Of a stretch of 52,318 nt of DNA, positions 23,662 to 31,584 are shown one piece after another. Source of the DNA: a virus; IMG/VR virus record IMGVR_UViG_3300006870_000021, positions 1-52,318 of that record; one strand, 5' to 3'. The notes beneath the pieces were generated by a model. The model saw nothing but the letters and a program-made list of their open reading frames with translations, had not been told where the DNA came from and made no database searches. The first letter of the stretch is position 1. Every line of letters begins with the position of its first letter. The position numbers and the translations under genes were made by a program.

Positions 23662-24247
23662 TAACTTCTTCAGCTTTTCTTTTCTTTTTAGTAGGAACGA
23701 GATCTTCTGCTTGTTCTCTAAGTTTTTTCGCTTCTTTAAATAATGCATCGGCTTGTGACCGATATGAAGCTGCCAACTCATCGTCAGTTAATACTTCGTT
23801 TTGAGTTGTTTTTTCTACTGGTTGTTCAGTGCTAGTTTCGTTCTCTTGAGATTTACTAGTTGGTTTTACAGCTAGTTCTTCAAGAGTAACACCTTTCTGT
23901 TGAGCAATAAGATTGTTTAGTTCACTGAGTAAAATTGTAGTAGTACGGTTAGGTACTAATTCAACTTCAGTGGTAGGCATCTTCATTAACTTACCAGTAG
24001 TATGAAACGCGGCTAACATAGGGCGCCCGTCTGGCAGTACTATACGAGACATTACATCTGCCATTTCGTTTGCTTGCTGTCCGGCTTCTGATTCGACTGC
24101 GTTCATTAGCGTGTCGTGCTCGTCAGAGTTTAAACTCTCTGACGCTACGACTATACAGTTATCGGGCTCACCCGGTACAACTCTATAAGCAACTACTACA
24201 CGTCTTTTGCTTTTAACAAGTCGCCCGACGTGTTTTAAATTACTCAT
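23654..24247 (-). CDS. Conserved T4-like marine phage protein (197 aa)
   Basis: The N-terminal 125 residues (SNLKHVGRL, VVVAYRVVPGEPDNCIVV, LSELNNLIAQQKGV) are recognisable as a protein conserved in marine T4-like phages, with no assigned function that I know. The C-terminal 70 residues are charged (KKLREQAEDL, KKKRKAEE) and look like a flexible or coiled-coil tail. It sits directly downstream (1 nt gap) of the 108-residue gene and upstream of the GTG-start gene. Confidence 0.6.
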   Translation of the reverse strand: MSNLKHVGRLVKSKRRVVVAYRVVPGEPDNCIVVASESLNSDEHDTLMNAVESEAGQQANEMADVMSRIVLPDGRPMLAAFHTTGKLMKMPTTEVELVPNRTTTILLSELNNLIAQQKGVTLEELAVKPTSKSQENETSTEQPVEKTTQNEVLTDDELAASYRSQADALFKEAKKLREQAEDLVPTKKKRKAEEVSD

Positions 24248-24574
24248 TTATGCACCTGTACCTTCAGCAGCAGCTTGTGCTTGCTGTGATGCTGCAATCG
24301 CTGCTAGAAACTGCTCTAGCTTTGTATATGTAGCACCTACTGTTGTCATTTCGTTTGGACGAAATGCACCACGCTGACTTGCAACGTCAATAATTACTTT
24401 TAATGCTTGTAGATCTTGTACTGTTAGATCTGCTGGACCACCTGCAGGTGCTTCTGCGGCAGTTGCTGTTGCGTCAGAGGTTTCCGCTGCTGCGCTTTCC
24501 ATTTGTTCTTCCATTGTATTAGTTCCTTCTGTTGTTGCATCCAATGTTGTTTCTTTTGTAGTTGTTTTAGCCAT
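24248..24574 (-). CDS. Conserved Ala/Thr-rich phage protein (108 aa)
   Basis: A low-complexity N-terminal half (Thr, Glu, Ala) is followed by a compact block, LTVQDLQALKVIIDVASQRG, then AFRPNEMTTVGATYTKLEQFL, a conserved block in marine T4-like phages. AAAGGAGA precedes the ATG. Function is unknown. An abundant structural or DNA-packaging accessory role is a guess from its position beside conserved late genes. Confidence 0.6.
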   Translation of the reverse strand: MAKTTTKETTLDATTEGTNTMEEQMESAAAETSDATATAAEAPAGGPADLTVQDLQALKVIIDVASQRGAFRPNEMTTVGATYTKLEQFLAAIAASQQAQAAAEGTGA

Positions 24575-24614
24575 ATCGTTGTCTCCTTTATTAATAGTAA
24601 TTATCTATAGCTTG

Positions 24615-24899
24615 TTAATTGTATTTTAAATATGGACAGGCTAACATAAAGTAAGATAGTTCTTTTGGATCCTCAAAACCTATGCAGACGTTTTCAGTTA
24701 CAGATCTTTCAGCATCTAAACTTATTGATTTACCTAAATAGTATCTACCTTTGCAGTTAGTTTCTATCCATTTTGTTAGTGCATCCTTTAAATTGTATGT
24801 AAAGTGAATAACACTATAGTCGAAATGCTCTGGCGGAAAATCACACCTTCGCATATCAAATACATTATAGACGTTAGGTTTGTCTAGTATTTCTGTCAC
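24615..24899 (-). CDS. Hypothetical protein (94 aa)
   Basis: A short protein with FDMRRCDFPPEHFDYSVIHF and a C-terminal FMLACPYLKYN. No family is recognised. Its ATG overlaps the stop of the VWA-domain gene by 1 nt, so it probably belongs to the moxR/VWA operon. Confidence 0.5.
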   Translation of the reverse strand: MTEILDKPNVYNVFDMRRCDFPPEHFDYSVIHFTYNLKDALTKWIETNCKGRYYLGKSISLDAERSVTENVCIGFEDPKELSYFMLACPYLKYN

Positions 24900-26239
24900 T
24901 AAGCAGCCTCATCATAGTGCAATGTTTGACCGAACGGACCTTCTAAGCCTTTATCGTGGTGACTGTGAACTAAAAAGATTGTATCACAGTATTCTGGATC
25001 TCCCCAGCTATCCCAAGCATAGCCGTCTGTAAACATAATAAATTTCTTAGGAACGATATCTTCTTCCTTCATATAATGCCAATTGGCCATAAAGTCAGTT
25101 CCACCGCCACCTATAACTTCGTACTCGGATAAGTCTTCACCGTTTTCAGATGTAAAGTCTTGTTCGTTGTAAACTTTAGTATCAAAACACCATACTTTAA
25201 TTTTATAGTCTCTAAACTCTTCCATAATGCCTTTTATTTCACTAAGAAAGTCTTTAGCTTGCTCGTCACCTATAGAACCACTCATATCGATACTAACACA
25301 AATATCTAAAGATTCTTGAAAATCCATACCTGGAAGTATAGCACCAGTATGCCAACTTTTGCGATTAGGACGTTGGAAAGTAAAATCATCTTTAATTGTA
25401 CTTTGTATTTGCTGCCGGATAATTTCACGCCAGTTCATCTTAGGTTCTGTTAGATCTTTAATAATACGTTGTACACCAGCCGGAGTATTACCTGCGCCTG
25501 CAGACTGCGCGGCTGAAATCATATTCTCTTTAATTTCGTCTCTAATCTGCTTTAGTTCTTCTTTAGTGTAACTAGGACGACCTTTACCTTTCCCCTCACC
25601 GCCGCCTTCTTTGTCTTTACCTTCACCTTCGTTGCCGTCACCATCTTCCCAGTCAATATGCTCATCTAGCATTTCGCCTAGTTGCTTTAAAAAGTCTTCA
25701 CCGTTCTTTTTAGCTTCTTCGAACAAGTCGTCATAGACTTCTTCTGAAGTCCAGCCTTCATATTTAAAGTCTTGGTAACAGTCTACAATTGAAGGCTTCT
25801 TACCAATACGATCACGTACTAGTAAGTTATTTACAATGTAATCTGCTGAGATGTTATAAAGCATTGGGTTGCGATCTTCTCTACGAATAAGATGATCAAA
25901 TACGCAATGTAAAATTTCGTGTGCAATAACAAATTCTACTTCTTTATTGTCCATTGCATTAAAGAATTGAGTATTAAAATAAAGGTTGCGACCATCTACA
26001 GCCGCAGTGCCTAACCACTCATCAGCCGCAACAATGCGTAGACGAGTGGCCATATTACCAAAGAAAGGATGTCGTAGGAGTAAACCAATTCTTGCTGTAA
26101 TAATACGATCCATAACTTCTTCACGCATTACTTTTAGTTCAGATTCGGTGATGTCAGGATTTGGAGCCCAACCTTTAGTTTTGCTTGCAGTATCTTTTAC
26201 TGCCATTGTAAAACTATCACTTCCAAATGGATAAGACAT
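24899..26239 (-). CDS. VWA-domain metallopeptidase-like protein, MoxR partner
   Basis: The product has 446 residues. HEILH (107-111), followed by ISADYIVNN, is a zinc HExxH-type site. A Lys/Glu/Gly-rich linker (near 195-230) follows. The C-terminal VWA domain carries SIDMSGSIGDEQ (MIDAS DxSxS near 315) and GGGGTDF. Proteins of this layout pair with MoxR AAA ATPases in metal-cofactor or complex maturation, and pairs occur in T4-like marine phages. Its own consensus promoter lies at 26264-26292, with GAGGAG before the ATG. Confidence 0.78.
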   Translation of the reverse strand: MSYPFGSDSFTMAVKDTASKTKGWAPNPDITESELKVMREEVMDRIITARIGLLLRHPFFGNMATRLRIVAADEWLGTAAVDGRNLYFNTQFFNAMDNKEVEFVIAHEILHCVFDHLIRREDRNPMLYNISADYIVNNLLVRDRIGKKPSIVDCYQDFKYEGWTSEEVYDDLFEEAKKNGEDFLKQLGEMLDEHIDWEDGDGNEGEGKDKEGGGEGKGKGRPSYTKEELKQIRDEIKENMISAAQSAGAGNTPAGVQRIIKDLTEPKMNWREIIRQQIQSTIKDDFTFQRPNRKSWHTGAILPGMDFQESLDICVSIDMSGSIGDEQAKDFLSEIKGIMEEFRDYKIKVWCFDTKVYNEQDFTSENGEDLSEYEVIGGGGTDFMANWHYMKEEDIVPKKFIMFTDGYAWDSWGDPEYCDTIFLVHSHHDKGLEGPFGQTLHYDEAA

Positions 26240-26263
26240 TGTTTACTCCTCTACAACTGTTTT

Positions 26264-26292
26264 ATTATAGCAATATTTATAGGCATTGTCAA
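26264..26292 (-). promoter_or_regulatory. Early sigma70-type promoter for the VWA gene
   Basis: On the minus strand TTGACA (26287-26292) and TATAAT (26264-26269) are both exact consensus hexamers with a 17-bp spacer. The spacer contains CTATAAATA, which could also be read as a late octamer (TATAAATA), giving a possible early/late dual promoter. Confidence 0.8.
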
Positions 26293-26311
26293 CCAAAATA
26301 TATAAGATCGA

Positions 26312-27403
26312 CTACGCTCCTTGAGCCGCTTTAATATATTTGCCATATCGATCGTGGAATTCGTCAAAACAATCGACAGCGTCTGGATCAATTGGCAATC
26401 CGTATTGTGTAAGAGCAAGTTTGATACCCATAACAACTAGTTCTGTATCAAAGTTATCCATTGAGAACCGCAAAAAGTTATTAACCTTGTCATCAAACTT
26501 CTTGTCATTCTTGTCTGATGCGTCTTTAAGCTCGTAGCACAATGAAACAGTCAAAGAATACATAGCACTAATTTCTTTAGTTTTAAGTTCTTTAACTTTA
26601 CCAATTAAGATGTCTGACGGATTAGGCATTGAACTAGCAATTTTACGATGTGCCATAAATTTTACAGCAAGACCTTCTCCGACTGATCCTGCAACTAAAT
26701 CTGTAGTTGTTACGTCATCTCCGTCTTCGTCATCTAATAATTCACTAACAAACGACCACGAACGAGGAGTAGCAAAAGAACGACTTGGTGACTTAGGATC
26801 AAATGTATACAAGTCTTGTTTTGCAAATTGCAAGTAGCCTATAACATCAGATTCGATGTTGTTTTCAACAGCCCATTCGAACCAATCGTCGAAGTCTACT
26901 GCAAGTTCCAAGTGAACAAAACGGTTAGCCAACGGAGCAGGCATACGATATGTAACACCTTTGTCTGCTTCGCGGTTACCTGCCGCAACAATCATTACAT
27001 TGTCAGGCAGTTTATATTGTCCTACTTTACGATTTAGGATAAGTTGATAAGCAGCCGCTTGCACACTTGGTGCAGCACTATTCATTTCATCTAAAAACAG
27101 AACAATGTTGTCATAAGCACTAGCCATCTCTTCGTCTGGAAGTTCGCTCGGCGCTCCCCAAACCATTTTGCCTTGATTACTGTCGAAGTATGGAATACCT
27201 TTAATATCTGTAGGTTCCCAAAGAGATAAACGAATATCAATTAAGTGAGAGTTTGGAAGATCGTTTGTAATTTGTTCAACTACTTCTGACTTTCCGATGC
27301 CGGGAGGACCCCACAAAAAGACAGGACGTTTTTTACGTAGTGCTCTACGAATGCTATTTTTTGCTTTGTTAGGAGTTACTGTGCGATTTAATACTTCTGA
27401 CAT
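26312..27403 (-). CDS. MoxR-family AAA ATPase
   Basis: The product has 363 residues. Walker A is GPPGIGKS (32-39), Walker B is IVLFLDEMN near 100, and sensor 1 is VMIVAAGNREAD near 138. RFVHLELAVDFDDWFEW matches the MoxR lid region. It is predicted to remodel a target together with the VWA protein encoded just downstream. A TTGACT promoter lies upstream of the ATG. Confidence 0.85.
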   Translation of the reverse strand: MSEVLNRTVTPNKAKNSIRRALRKKRPVFLWGPPGIGKSEVVEQITNDLPNSHLIDIRLSLWEPTDIKGIPYFDSNQGKMVWGAPSELPDEEMASAYDNIVLFLDEMNSAAPSVQAAAYQLILNRKVGQYKLPDNVMIVAAGNREADKGVTYRMPAPLANRFVHLELAVDFDDWFEWAVENNIESDVIGYLQFAKQDLYTFDPKSPSRSFATPRSWSFVSELLDDEDGDDVTTTDLVAGSVGEGLAVKFMAHRKIASSMPNPSDILIGKVKELKTKEISAMYSLTVSLCYELKDASDKNDKKFDDKVNNFLRFSMDNFDTELVVMGIKLALTQYGLPIDPDAVDCFDEFHDRYGKYIKAAQGA

Positions 27404-27436
27404 AATAAAGCCCTCTTTGTTTGCTGTTATACATAT

Positions 27437-27464
27437 AATATAACATCTAATAACATAAAGTCAA
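27437..27464 (-). promoter_or_regulatory. Early sigma70-type promoter for the MoxR gene
   Basis: TTGACT (27459-27464) and TATATT (27437-27442) are separated by 16 bp on the minus strand. The TGA within the -35 hexamer is the stop codon of the upstream gene (27461-27463). Confidence 0.65.
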
Positions 27465-27844
27465 CCGTTTTCATCCAATTTCATAGCTTTATTTAGGCCG
27501 TACTTTCTTAAGTCTCCAGAGAAAAGAGTTAGTTCGACTGCTTTTTTTTCGTTCGTTACTGTGATACTGCGGTTAGTAAGGTAATATGGGCAGTCAATAA
27601 ATTTATCTAGATAGATAATAACTTGCGTAGTAAGAGGCATTTCGACTGGATACGGAATGTCATATGTTGTAAGGCCAATTTCTTGTATAGTTTCATAACC
27701 GAGTTGTGTAAGTCTAAGACCACCGTTGTTTTTTTCTCTAGTGTTCTGCCACCACAACGGCATATACTCTTTAACCGCAACATCATTGCAAGTTTTTCCA
27801 AGTTCTTTCAAGAATATTTTAGTGTAAGTTTCTTTCCAGTTCAT
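27461..27844 (-). CDS. Conserved phage hypothetical protein (127 aa)
   Basis: Recognisable conserved ending (AVELTLFSGDLRKYGLN) shared with marine T4-like phage proteins of unknown function. Also has FIDCPYYLTNRSITV. No domain name applies. Its stop codon TGA is part of the -35 element of the next promoter. It overlaps its upstream neighbour by 4 nt. Confidence 0.6.
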   Translation of the reverse strand: MNWKETYTKIFLKELGKTCNDVAVKEYMPLWWQNTREKNNGGLRLTQLGYETIQEIGLTTYDIPYPVEMPLTTQVIIYLDKFIDCPYYLTNRSITVTNEKKAVELTLFSGDLRKYGLNKAMKLDENG

Positions 27845-28224
27845 TCTTCGTGTACTATTTCACCGTCGGTCAGCTTGTGAACGTTAAAATCATTACATTC
27901 AAACATTTCATTTAGTTTGTTAGCTAAATTATGAGCATGACCAGGATTAGAAAAAGACACTTTCTTGTACTTAGGACCTGGATAGTTTGTAAGCATATTC
28001 GAACTTTTTAAATTAAAGGGTTTGTTCATATAGAACACAGCCCAAATGGCTTCAGCCTCAAGTATTTGTTCACACTTATAAGTTGTATTATCAGTGTGTT
28101 CTAAAATTACATTTGGTTTTGGCCTACTCAAGTCCGAACTCTCCTCAATATATACATTATTTAGCATATTCTCAAGGATTTCGTCTTCTATTTCGTCTAG
28201 TTCAATTGAAATTCGTGCCGCCAT
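27841..28224 (-). CDS. Hypothetical protein (127 aa)
   Basis: The acidic N-terminus (ISIELDEIEDEILENML) is followed by a mixed domain with WAVFYMNKPFNL. No family is recognised. It overlaps the 82-residue gene upstream by 23 nt and the next gene by 4 nt, inside a six-gene run ending at the exonuclease. Confidence 0.5.
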   Translation of the reverse strand: MAARISIELDEIEDEILENMLNNVYIEESSDLSRPKPNVILEHTDNTTYKCEQILEAEAIWAVFYMNKPFNLKSSNMLTNYPGPKYKKVSFSNPGHAHNLANKLNEMFECNDFNVHKLTDGEIVHEE

Positions 28225-28450
28225 CTACTCTTACCTCTATTATTTCTTCAGTTTCGTTTGACGTTTTATTTAATAAAAGTTCTTCAAGGTCACCATTTAA
28301 TCTGGCCATAATTTCGCCAAGTGTAAATGCAAGCGTTTTTGCTTGTTGTATGTTAACTTTAATTTCTTTTGCACCACTTGCCTCTGCACCTTTTACAACT
28401 TGTATAAACTGTTGCACAGGCATTGTGTTTAACGGAGTTTTATTTTGCAT
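28202..28450 (-). CDS. Conserved small phage protein (82 aa)
   Basis: The block VQQFIQVVKGAEASGAKEIK, then QAKTLAFTLGEIMARLNGDLEE, is familiar from T4-like marine phages. Function is unknown. It is likely all-helical and small enough to be a subunit or regulator. It overlaps both neighbours. Confidence 0.55.
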   Translation of the reverse strand: MQNKTPLNTMPVQQFIQVVKGAEASGAKEIKVNIQQAKTLAFTLGEIMARLNGDLEELLLNKTSNETEEIIEVRVDGGTNFN

Positions 28451-28898
28451 TCCAAAGTGCTTCTTTCATTGATGATTCAGTCTTAAAAGGACCTTTAGAA
28501 ATATAGCGTTCGATAGTAATTAGTTTAGGACAAAACGATTTTACCCAACCTTTTTCAAACTTAATAATATAATAACCTGCGCAATACAGGCTTTTAGATT
28601 TATCACTCTTTGTAAACAATGGAAGTTGCCTTTTTACATCATACATTGTATTATATGGTGTAACACTTGTAGGATAACCATGTACTTCTAATTCTGTTAC
28701 GGGTGAATCAGAAATTGTTACACCTTTAGAAAGGTCAATTCCTAATACTTCTTTAATTTCAGACTGTGAGTTTAAAAATTTAGTTTCCTTGGGACTTGCA
28801 AATACATATCTTTCTTCGTCCCAAGACAGCGTACCTACTTGTACACCTTCTTTTTCTAAAATCCAAAATTTATCTTGTAATAAAGCTTTTACTTCCAT
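28440..28898 (-). CDS. Conserved T4-like marine phage protein (152 aa)
   Basis: The C-terminal half (QLPLFTKSDKSKS, CAGYYIIKFEKGWVKSFCPK, RYISKGPFKTE) is a strongly conserved block in T4-like cyanophage relatives. Its function is unassigned to my knowledge. It starts one base after the exonuclease stop, so it is probably co-transcribed from the exonuclease promoter. Confidence 0.6.
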   Translation of the reverse strand: MEVKALLQDKFWILEKEGVQVGTLSWDEERYVFASPKETKFLNSQSEIKEVLGIDLSKGVTISDSPVTELEVHGYPTSVTPYNTMYDVKRQLPLFTKSDKSKSLYCAGYYIIKFEKGWVKSFCPKLITIERYISKGPFKTESSMKEALWNAK

Positions 28899-29882
28899 CT
28901 ATTTTATATACCTCGCTTGTAAGGGTTCAGCAAATGATGCAGCCTGATCTGCAATACGTTGCATATCCCACTTAGCACAAAACTTCATAAGCCTCATACC
29001 TACTTGTGTAACATTTTTACTTTCTACGTTATTGATTTGTTCGTTAATAATTGCTCTAATGTCTTCGGGTTGTGCTGTCAAGTCACATAGTGTAACATTG
29101 CGTGTGTAGTCATCAAGAACACGATGCTCTACACCTTCATGATCTACCCAACGCTGTAACATCATGTTATTCCAGTTAAAGCCTTTAGTATTCTTATCTT
29201 CAAATGCTTCAATAAGGCCTACTTTGTTTTTAGTGCCTTTTTTGCGTACACCTGGATATGCACTAAACACGTTGTCACTAGTGTCACCACGCATACATTT
29301 TTCAAACAACATGAATTGAGGATCGGGTGCAGGACGAGGTCCGCCTAGTTTTTTATCAATAACTTCTTTGCCTTTATCATCAAAGTAGCCTTCGTGTGTA
29401 ATAGTCATGTTAGCAATACCATTATACTGACGTACACGAGGACTAATAAGTTGTGCAAAGTCACCGTCTGTTGAAATAATAATATGTTTGTCATTAGGAT
29501 GATTCTGTATCCAACCTGCAATCAAGTCATCTGCTTCTAGTTGCGGATGTTGCATAACAGTACAGTTAGTCTTACTAGAAATAAATTCTTTAAACTCGTC
29601 GAAACATTCCCAAAATACTGTGTCTTCTTCTTGTTGTGCCGGTGTAAGTGCATCACGACTTTCTTGTCTATTACGTTTGTAAGGTTCATAATAATCTTTA
29701 CGCCAACTGCGACCTTCTAAACAAAACACAACATGATCTGCGTTAAAGTCACGCCACGCTTTCTTAACACCTGCAAGTGTGATATGAAACGCCATACCTA
29801 CTTTAGTATCTATGTCACCACGTACTACATGCCTAGCACGAAAGAATGTGTTAGCAGTGTCTACAAGAATGTAAGTCGCCAT
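28899..29882 (-). CDS. rnh: T4-type RNase H / 5'-3' exonuclease
   Basis: The product has 327 residues of the FEN/5'-nuclease family. Early metal ligands occur in ILVDTANTFFRA, DHVVFCLEGRSWRKDYYEPYK is the clamp strand and helix, LEADDLIAGW and IISTDGDFAQLI carry clustered acidic ligands, and RGDTSDNVFSAYPGVRKKG is the H3TH DNA-binding turn. In T4 the protein removes lagging-strand RNA primers. A consensus early promoter overlaps a 10-bp tandem repeat upstream. Confidence 0.85.
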   Translation of the reverse strand: MATYILVDTANTFFRARHVVRGDIDTKVGMAFHITLAGVKKAWRDFNADHVVFCLEGRSWRKDYYEPYKRNRQESRDALTPAQQEEDTVFWECFDEFKEFISSKTNCTVMQHPQLEADDLIAGWIQNHPNDKHIIISTDGDFAQLISPRVRQYNGIANMTITHEGYFDDKGKEVIDKKLGGPRPAPDPQFMLFEKCMRGDTSDNVFSAYPGVRKKGTKNKVGLIEAFEDKNTKGFNWNNMMLQRWVDHEGVEHRVLDDYTRNVTLCDLTAQPEDIRAIINEQINNVESKNVTQVGMRLMKFCAKWDMQRIADQAASFAEPLQARYIK

Positions 29883-29909
29883 TAGTTTGCCTATTGTTGT
29901 TTATATACA

Positions 29910-29939
29910 TACGATTATATACGATTTTATACGATTAGT
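29910..29939. repeat. Three direct 10-bp repeats TACGATTNNN across the exonuclease promoter
   Basis: TACGATTATA, TACGATTTTA and TACGATTAGT follow without gaps (29910-29919, 29920-29929, 29930-29939). The 10-bp period is one helical turn, and the array fills the space from the -10 to the -35 hexamers, so it may be a regulator-binding array. Confidence 0.6.
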
Positions 29940-29942
29940 CAA
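29914..29942 (-). promoter_or_regulatory. Early sigma70-type promoter for the exonuclease
   Basis: TTGACT (29937-29942) and TATAAT (29914-29919) with a 17-bp spacer on the minus strand. The TGA in the -35 hexamer (29939-29941) is the stop of the upstream 85-residue gene. Overlaps three 10-bp repeats. Confidence 0.78.
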
Positions 29943-30196
29943 CCTTTTAAATCGTCTAACATCTTTGCTTGATCCTTTTTAAAATCTGTATATCGATCGT
30001 GTACTACAGTAACAATAATATCTATACACATTGCAATAGGCCAAACTATAGCTGCTTCTGCACCAAATATGAGGGCCAGTAAGATTGCTGTACCAACATA
30101 CGCAAGGAAGCGTTTGTTATAAGGTTGCATGTCGCTAAAGTTCCATTTTAAAAAATAATATAAGTTTTTCATTTTCTTAGTCCCATAAGTTTTCAT
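29939..30196 (-). CDS. Small membrane protein (85 aa)
   Basis: Two adjacent hydrophobic segments near residues 29-47 and 48-64 (FLAYVGTAILLALIFGA, AAIVWPIAMCIDIIVTVV) are followed by a charged tail. The ATG at 30196 or the later ATG at 30172 could start it, and neither has a clear ribosome site. No function is recognised. Its TGA forms part of the next promoter. Confidence 0.5.
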   Translation of the reverse strand: MKTYGTKKMKNLYYFLKWNFSDMQPYNKRFLAYVGTAILLALIFGAEAAIVWPIAMCIDIIVTVVHDRYTDFKKDQAKMLDDLKG

Positions 30197-30206
30197 ACGT
30201 AAAAGT

Positions 30207-30214
30207 GATAAATA
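30207..30214 (+). promoter_or_regulatory. Late promoter octamer GATAAATA for the homing endonuclease
   Basis: GATAAATA lies 28 nt before the ATG at 30243, with AAAGGAG (30229-30235) between. It gives the inserted rightward gene its own late promoter. Confidence 0.55.
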
Positions 30215-30242
30215 ACTATAACAGAGTTAAAGGAGTTTGTCA

Positions 30243-30809
30243 ATGGCTTACACATATCTAATAGGATGGAGCAACCACGATAAGTTTTACTACGGTGCTC
30301 GCTGGGCAAAAGATTGCTCACCTGACGATTTATGGAATACATATTTCACTTCCTCTAAACACGTTAAAGCGTTTCGTAAAGAACACGGCGAACCTAATGT
30401 TATACAAGTTCGCAAAGTGTTCAATGATGTTGATAAGTGTAAACTTCATGAGCGTAAAGCCCTAGAGAAGTTAGACGTACTTAACAACGATAAATGGTTA
30501 AACAAGAACATCAATGGTATGTTCCTCCCTACTGGTCCTATGTCTGAAGAGCATAAGCGAAAGAAAGTTGAGAGCTTTAAACGCACTATGCAAGGCAAAG
30601 GCACTCGCACTGGTAAGAAAAACTCTCCAGAACATCGAGAAAAGAATAGACAAGCAATGCTCGGAAGACCTAAGTCTGAGGAACATATTGCCAATATGCG
30701 TAAGCGTCCACAAGACACTATGCGTCTTACTTGCCCACATTGTAACAAAGAGGGCGACTATAAGAATATGAAGCGTTGGCATATGGACCGTTGTAAGCAT
30801 AAGGTCTAA
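30243..30809 (+). CDS. GIY-YIG-type (Seg-like) homing endonuclease
   Basis: The product has 188 residues from the ATG at 30243 (an upstream TTG is rejected because AGGAG fits the ATG). TYLIGW plus FYYGARW corresponds to the GIY and YIG strands. CSPDDLWNTYFTSSKHV, with a later LHERKAL Glu, is the phage-type nuclease fold. Then come a basic NUMOD3-like region (SEEHKRKK, SPEHREKNRQAM, SEEHIANM) and a C-terminal CPHC...H...C zinc-finger-like motif. It is the only rightward gene in 30 kb of leftward genes and is convergent with 30806. A mobile intron-less element is inferred. Confidence 0.75.
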   Translation: MAYTYLIGWSNHDKFYYGARWAKDCSPDDLWNTYFTSSKHVKAFRKEHGEPNVIQVRKVFNDVDKCKLHERKALEKLDVLNNDKWLNKNINGMFLPTGPMSEEHKRKKVESFKRTMQGKGTRTGKKNSPEHREKNRQAMLGRPKSEEHIANMRKRPQDTMRLTCPHCNKEGDYKNMKRWHMDRCKHKV

Positions 30810-31168
30810 TCCCACAAACTCTCGAAGTACTCTCCAAATAATTTAAATGCGTTTGTCATGCGTTCTTGTGTATCTTCTAAACAGGCTTTGCATGCCGGAT
30901 CACCAAAGTTAGAACATTTGTCATGACATACATCAAGTGGGTCAATATGCTTTACTTTTTGTTCAAACGCCCATATCATTTCATCTAGTATTTCGTTCCA
31001 GCGTTCTTCAGAAAGATTGCTAGGAAATCCATGTGTTGTTGCTTTGAGTTGTACAAGCATAGGATGAATAATCATAGCAAGTGTACAATCCATATTCCAA
31101 GTGTCAAACGGTTCTATTTCAACATGTTCGGCTCTGTTCTTACGATATGGACCTATGCGGACTTTCAT
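30806..31168 (-). CDS. Conserved T4-like marine phage protein (120 aa)
   Basis: KVRIGPYRK, FDTWNMDCTLAMIIHPML and WNEILDEMIWAFE are a conserved signature in marine T4-like phages with unassigned function. Four cysteines in CHDKCSNFGDPACKAC could bind a metal. It overlaps the convergent endonuclease by 4 nt. Confidence 0.6.
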   Translation of the reverse strand: MKVRIGPYRKNRAEHVEIEPFDTWNMDCTLAMIIHPMLVQLKATTHGFPSNLSEERWNEILDEMIWAFEQKVKHIDPLDVCHDKCSNFGDPACKACLEDTQERMTNAFKLFGEYFESLWD

Positions 31169-31548
31169 GATACTTCACTTTTACCTTTGTCAAGAGGAAC
31201 AATATTAATCATTCCTGCGTCTCTACTAGTATCCATACCTTCTTCTGCTAACATGTTATATACAATGTCTCTAAACCAACGATCTACAATATCTTCTTCT
31301 TTGTCAGATTCAGTACCATAGTCGTTTGCAATAAGTTCTTGAATAAAGTAACTGTTCCAATCAAGTTCGAAGAATCCGTTGCGGATGTTGTCTTCGTTTA
31401 CTTGCATATCAAGTACATTAACCCAAGGTAATTTCTTACGTGTAGCATATGCCTTTGGATCACGAACTTTGATAACTTCTAATTCTTTGGCTTCTAGTTC
31501 TTTTTCCTTAGCAGTGATACCAGTAATATCTTTTAGCCATTTTTTCAT
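31165..31548 (-). CDS. Conserved T4-like marine phage protein (127 aa)
   Basis: RDPKAYATRKKLPWVNVLD and GFFELDWNSYFIQEL are conserved blocks known from T4-like marine phages, function unassigned. A two-strand, helix-rich small protein. ATGA overlap with the downstream 30806 gene. The ATG follows AGGA 5 nt upstream. Confidence 0.6.
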   Translation of the reverse strand: MKKWLKDITGITAKEKELEAKELEVIKVRDPKAYATRKKLPWVNVLDMQVNEDNIRNGFFELDWNSYFIQELIANDYGTESDKEEDIVDRWFRDIVYNMLAEEGMDTSRDAGMINIVPLDKGKSEVS

Positions 31549-31584
31549 AATCCTAGTTTCCTTAATTTATCTGCGTCTACTACT

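Noticed and set aside
23341-23781. 146-aa reading starting at 23781
   Set aside because: Would overlap the conserved 197-aa gene by 128 nt; a GTG at 23661 fits the stop-start overlap style of the region.
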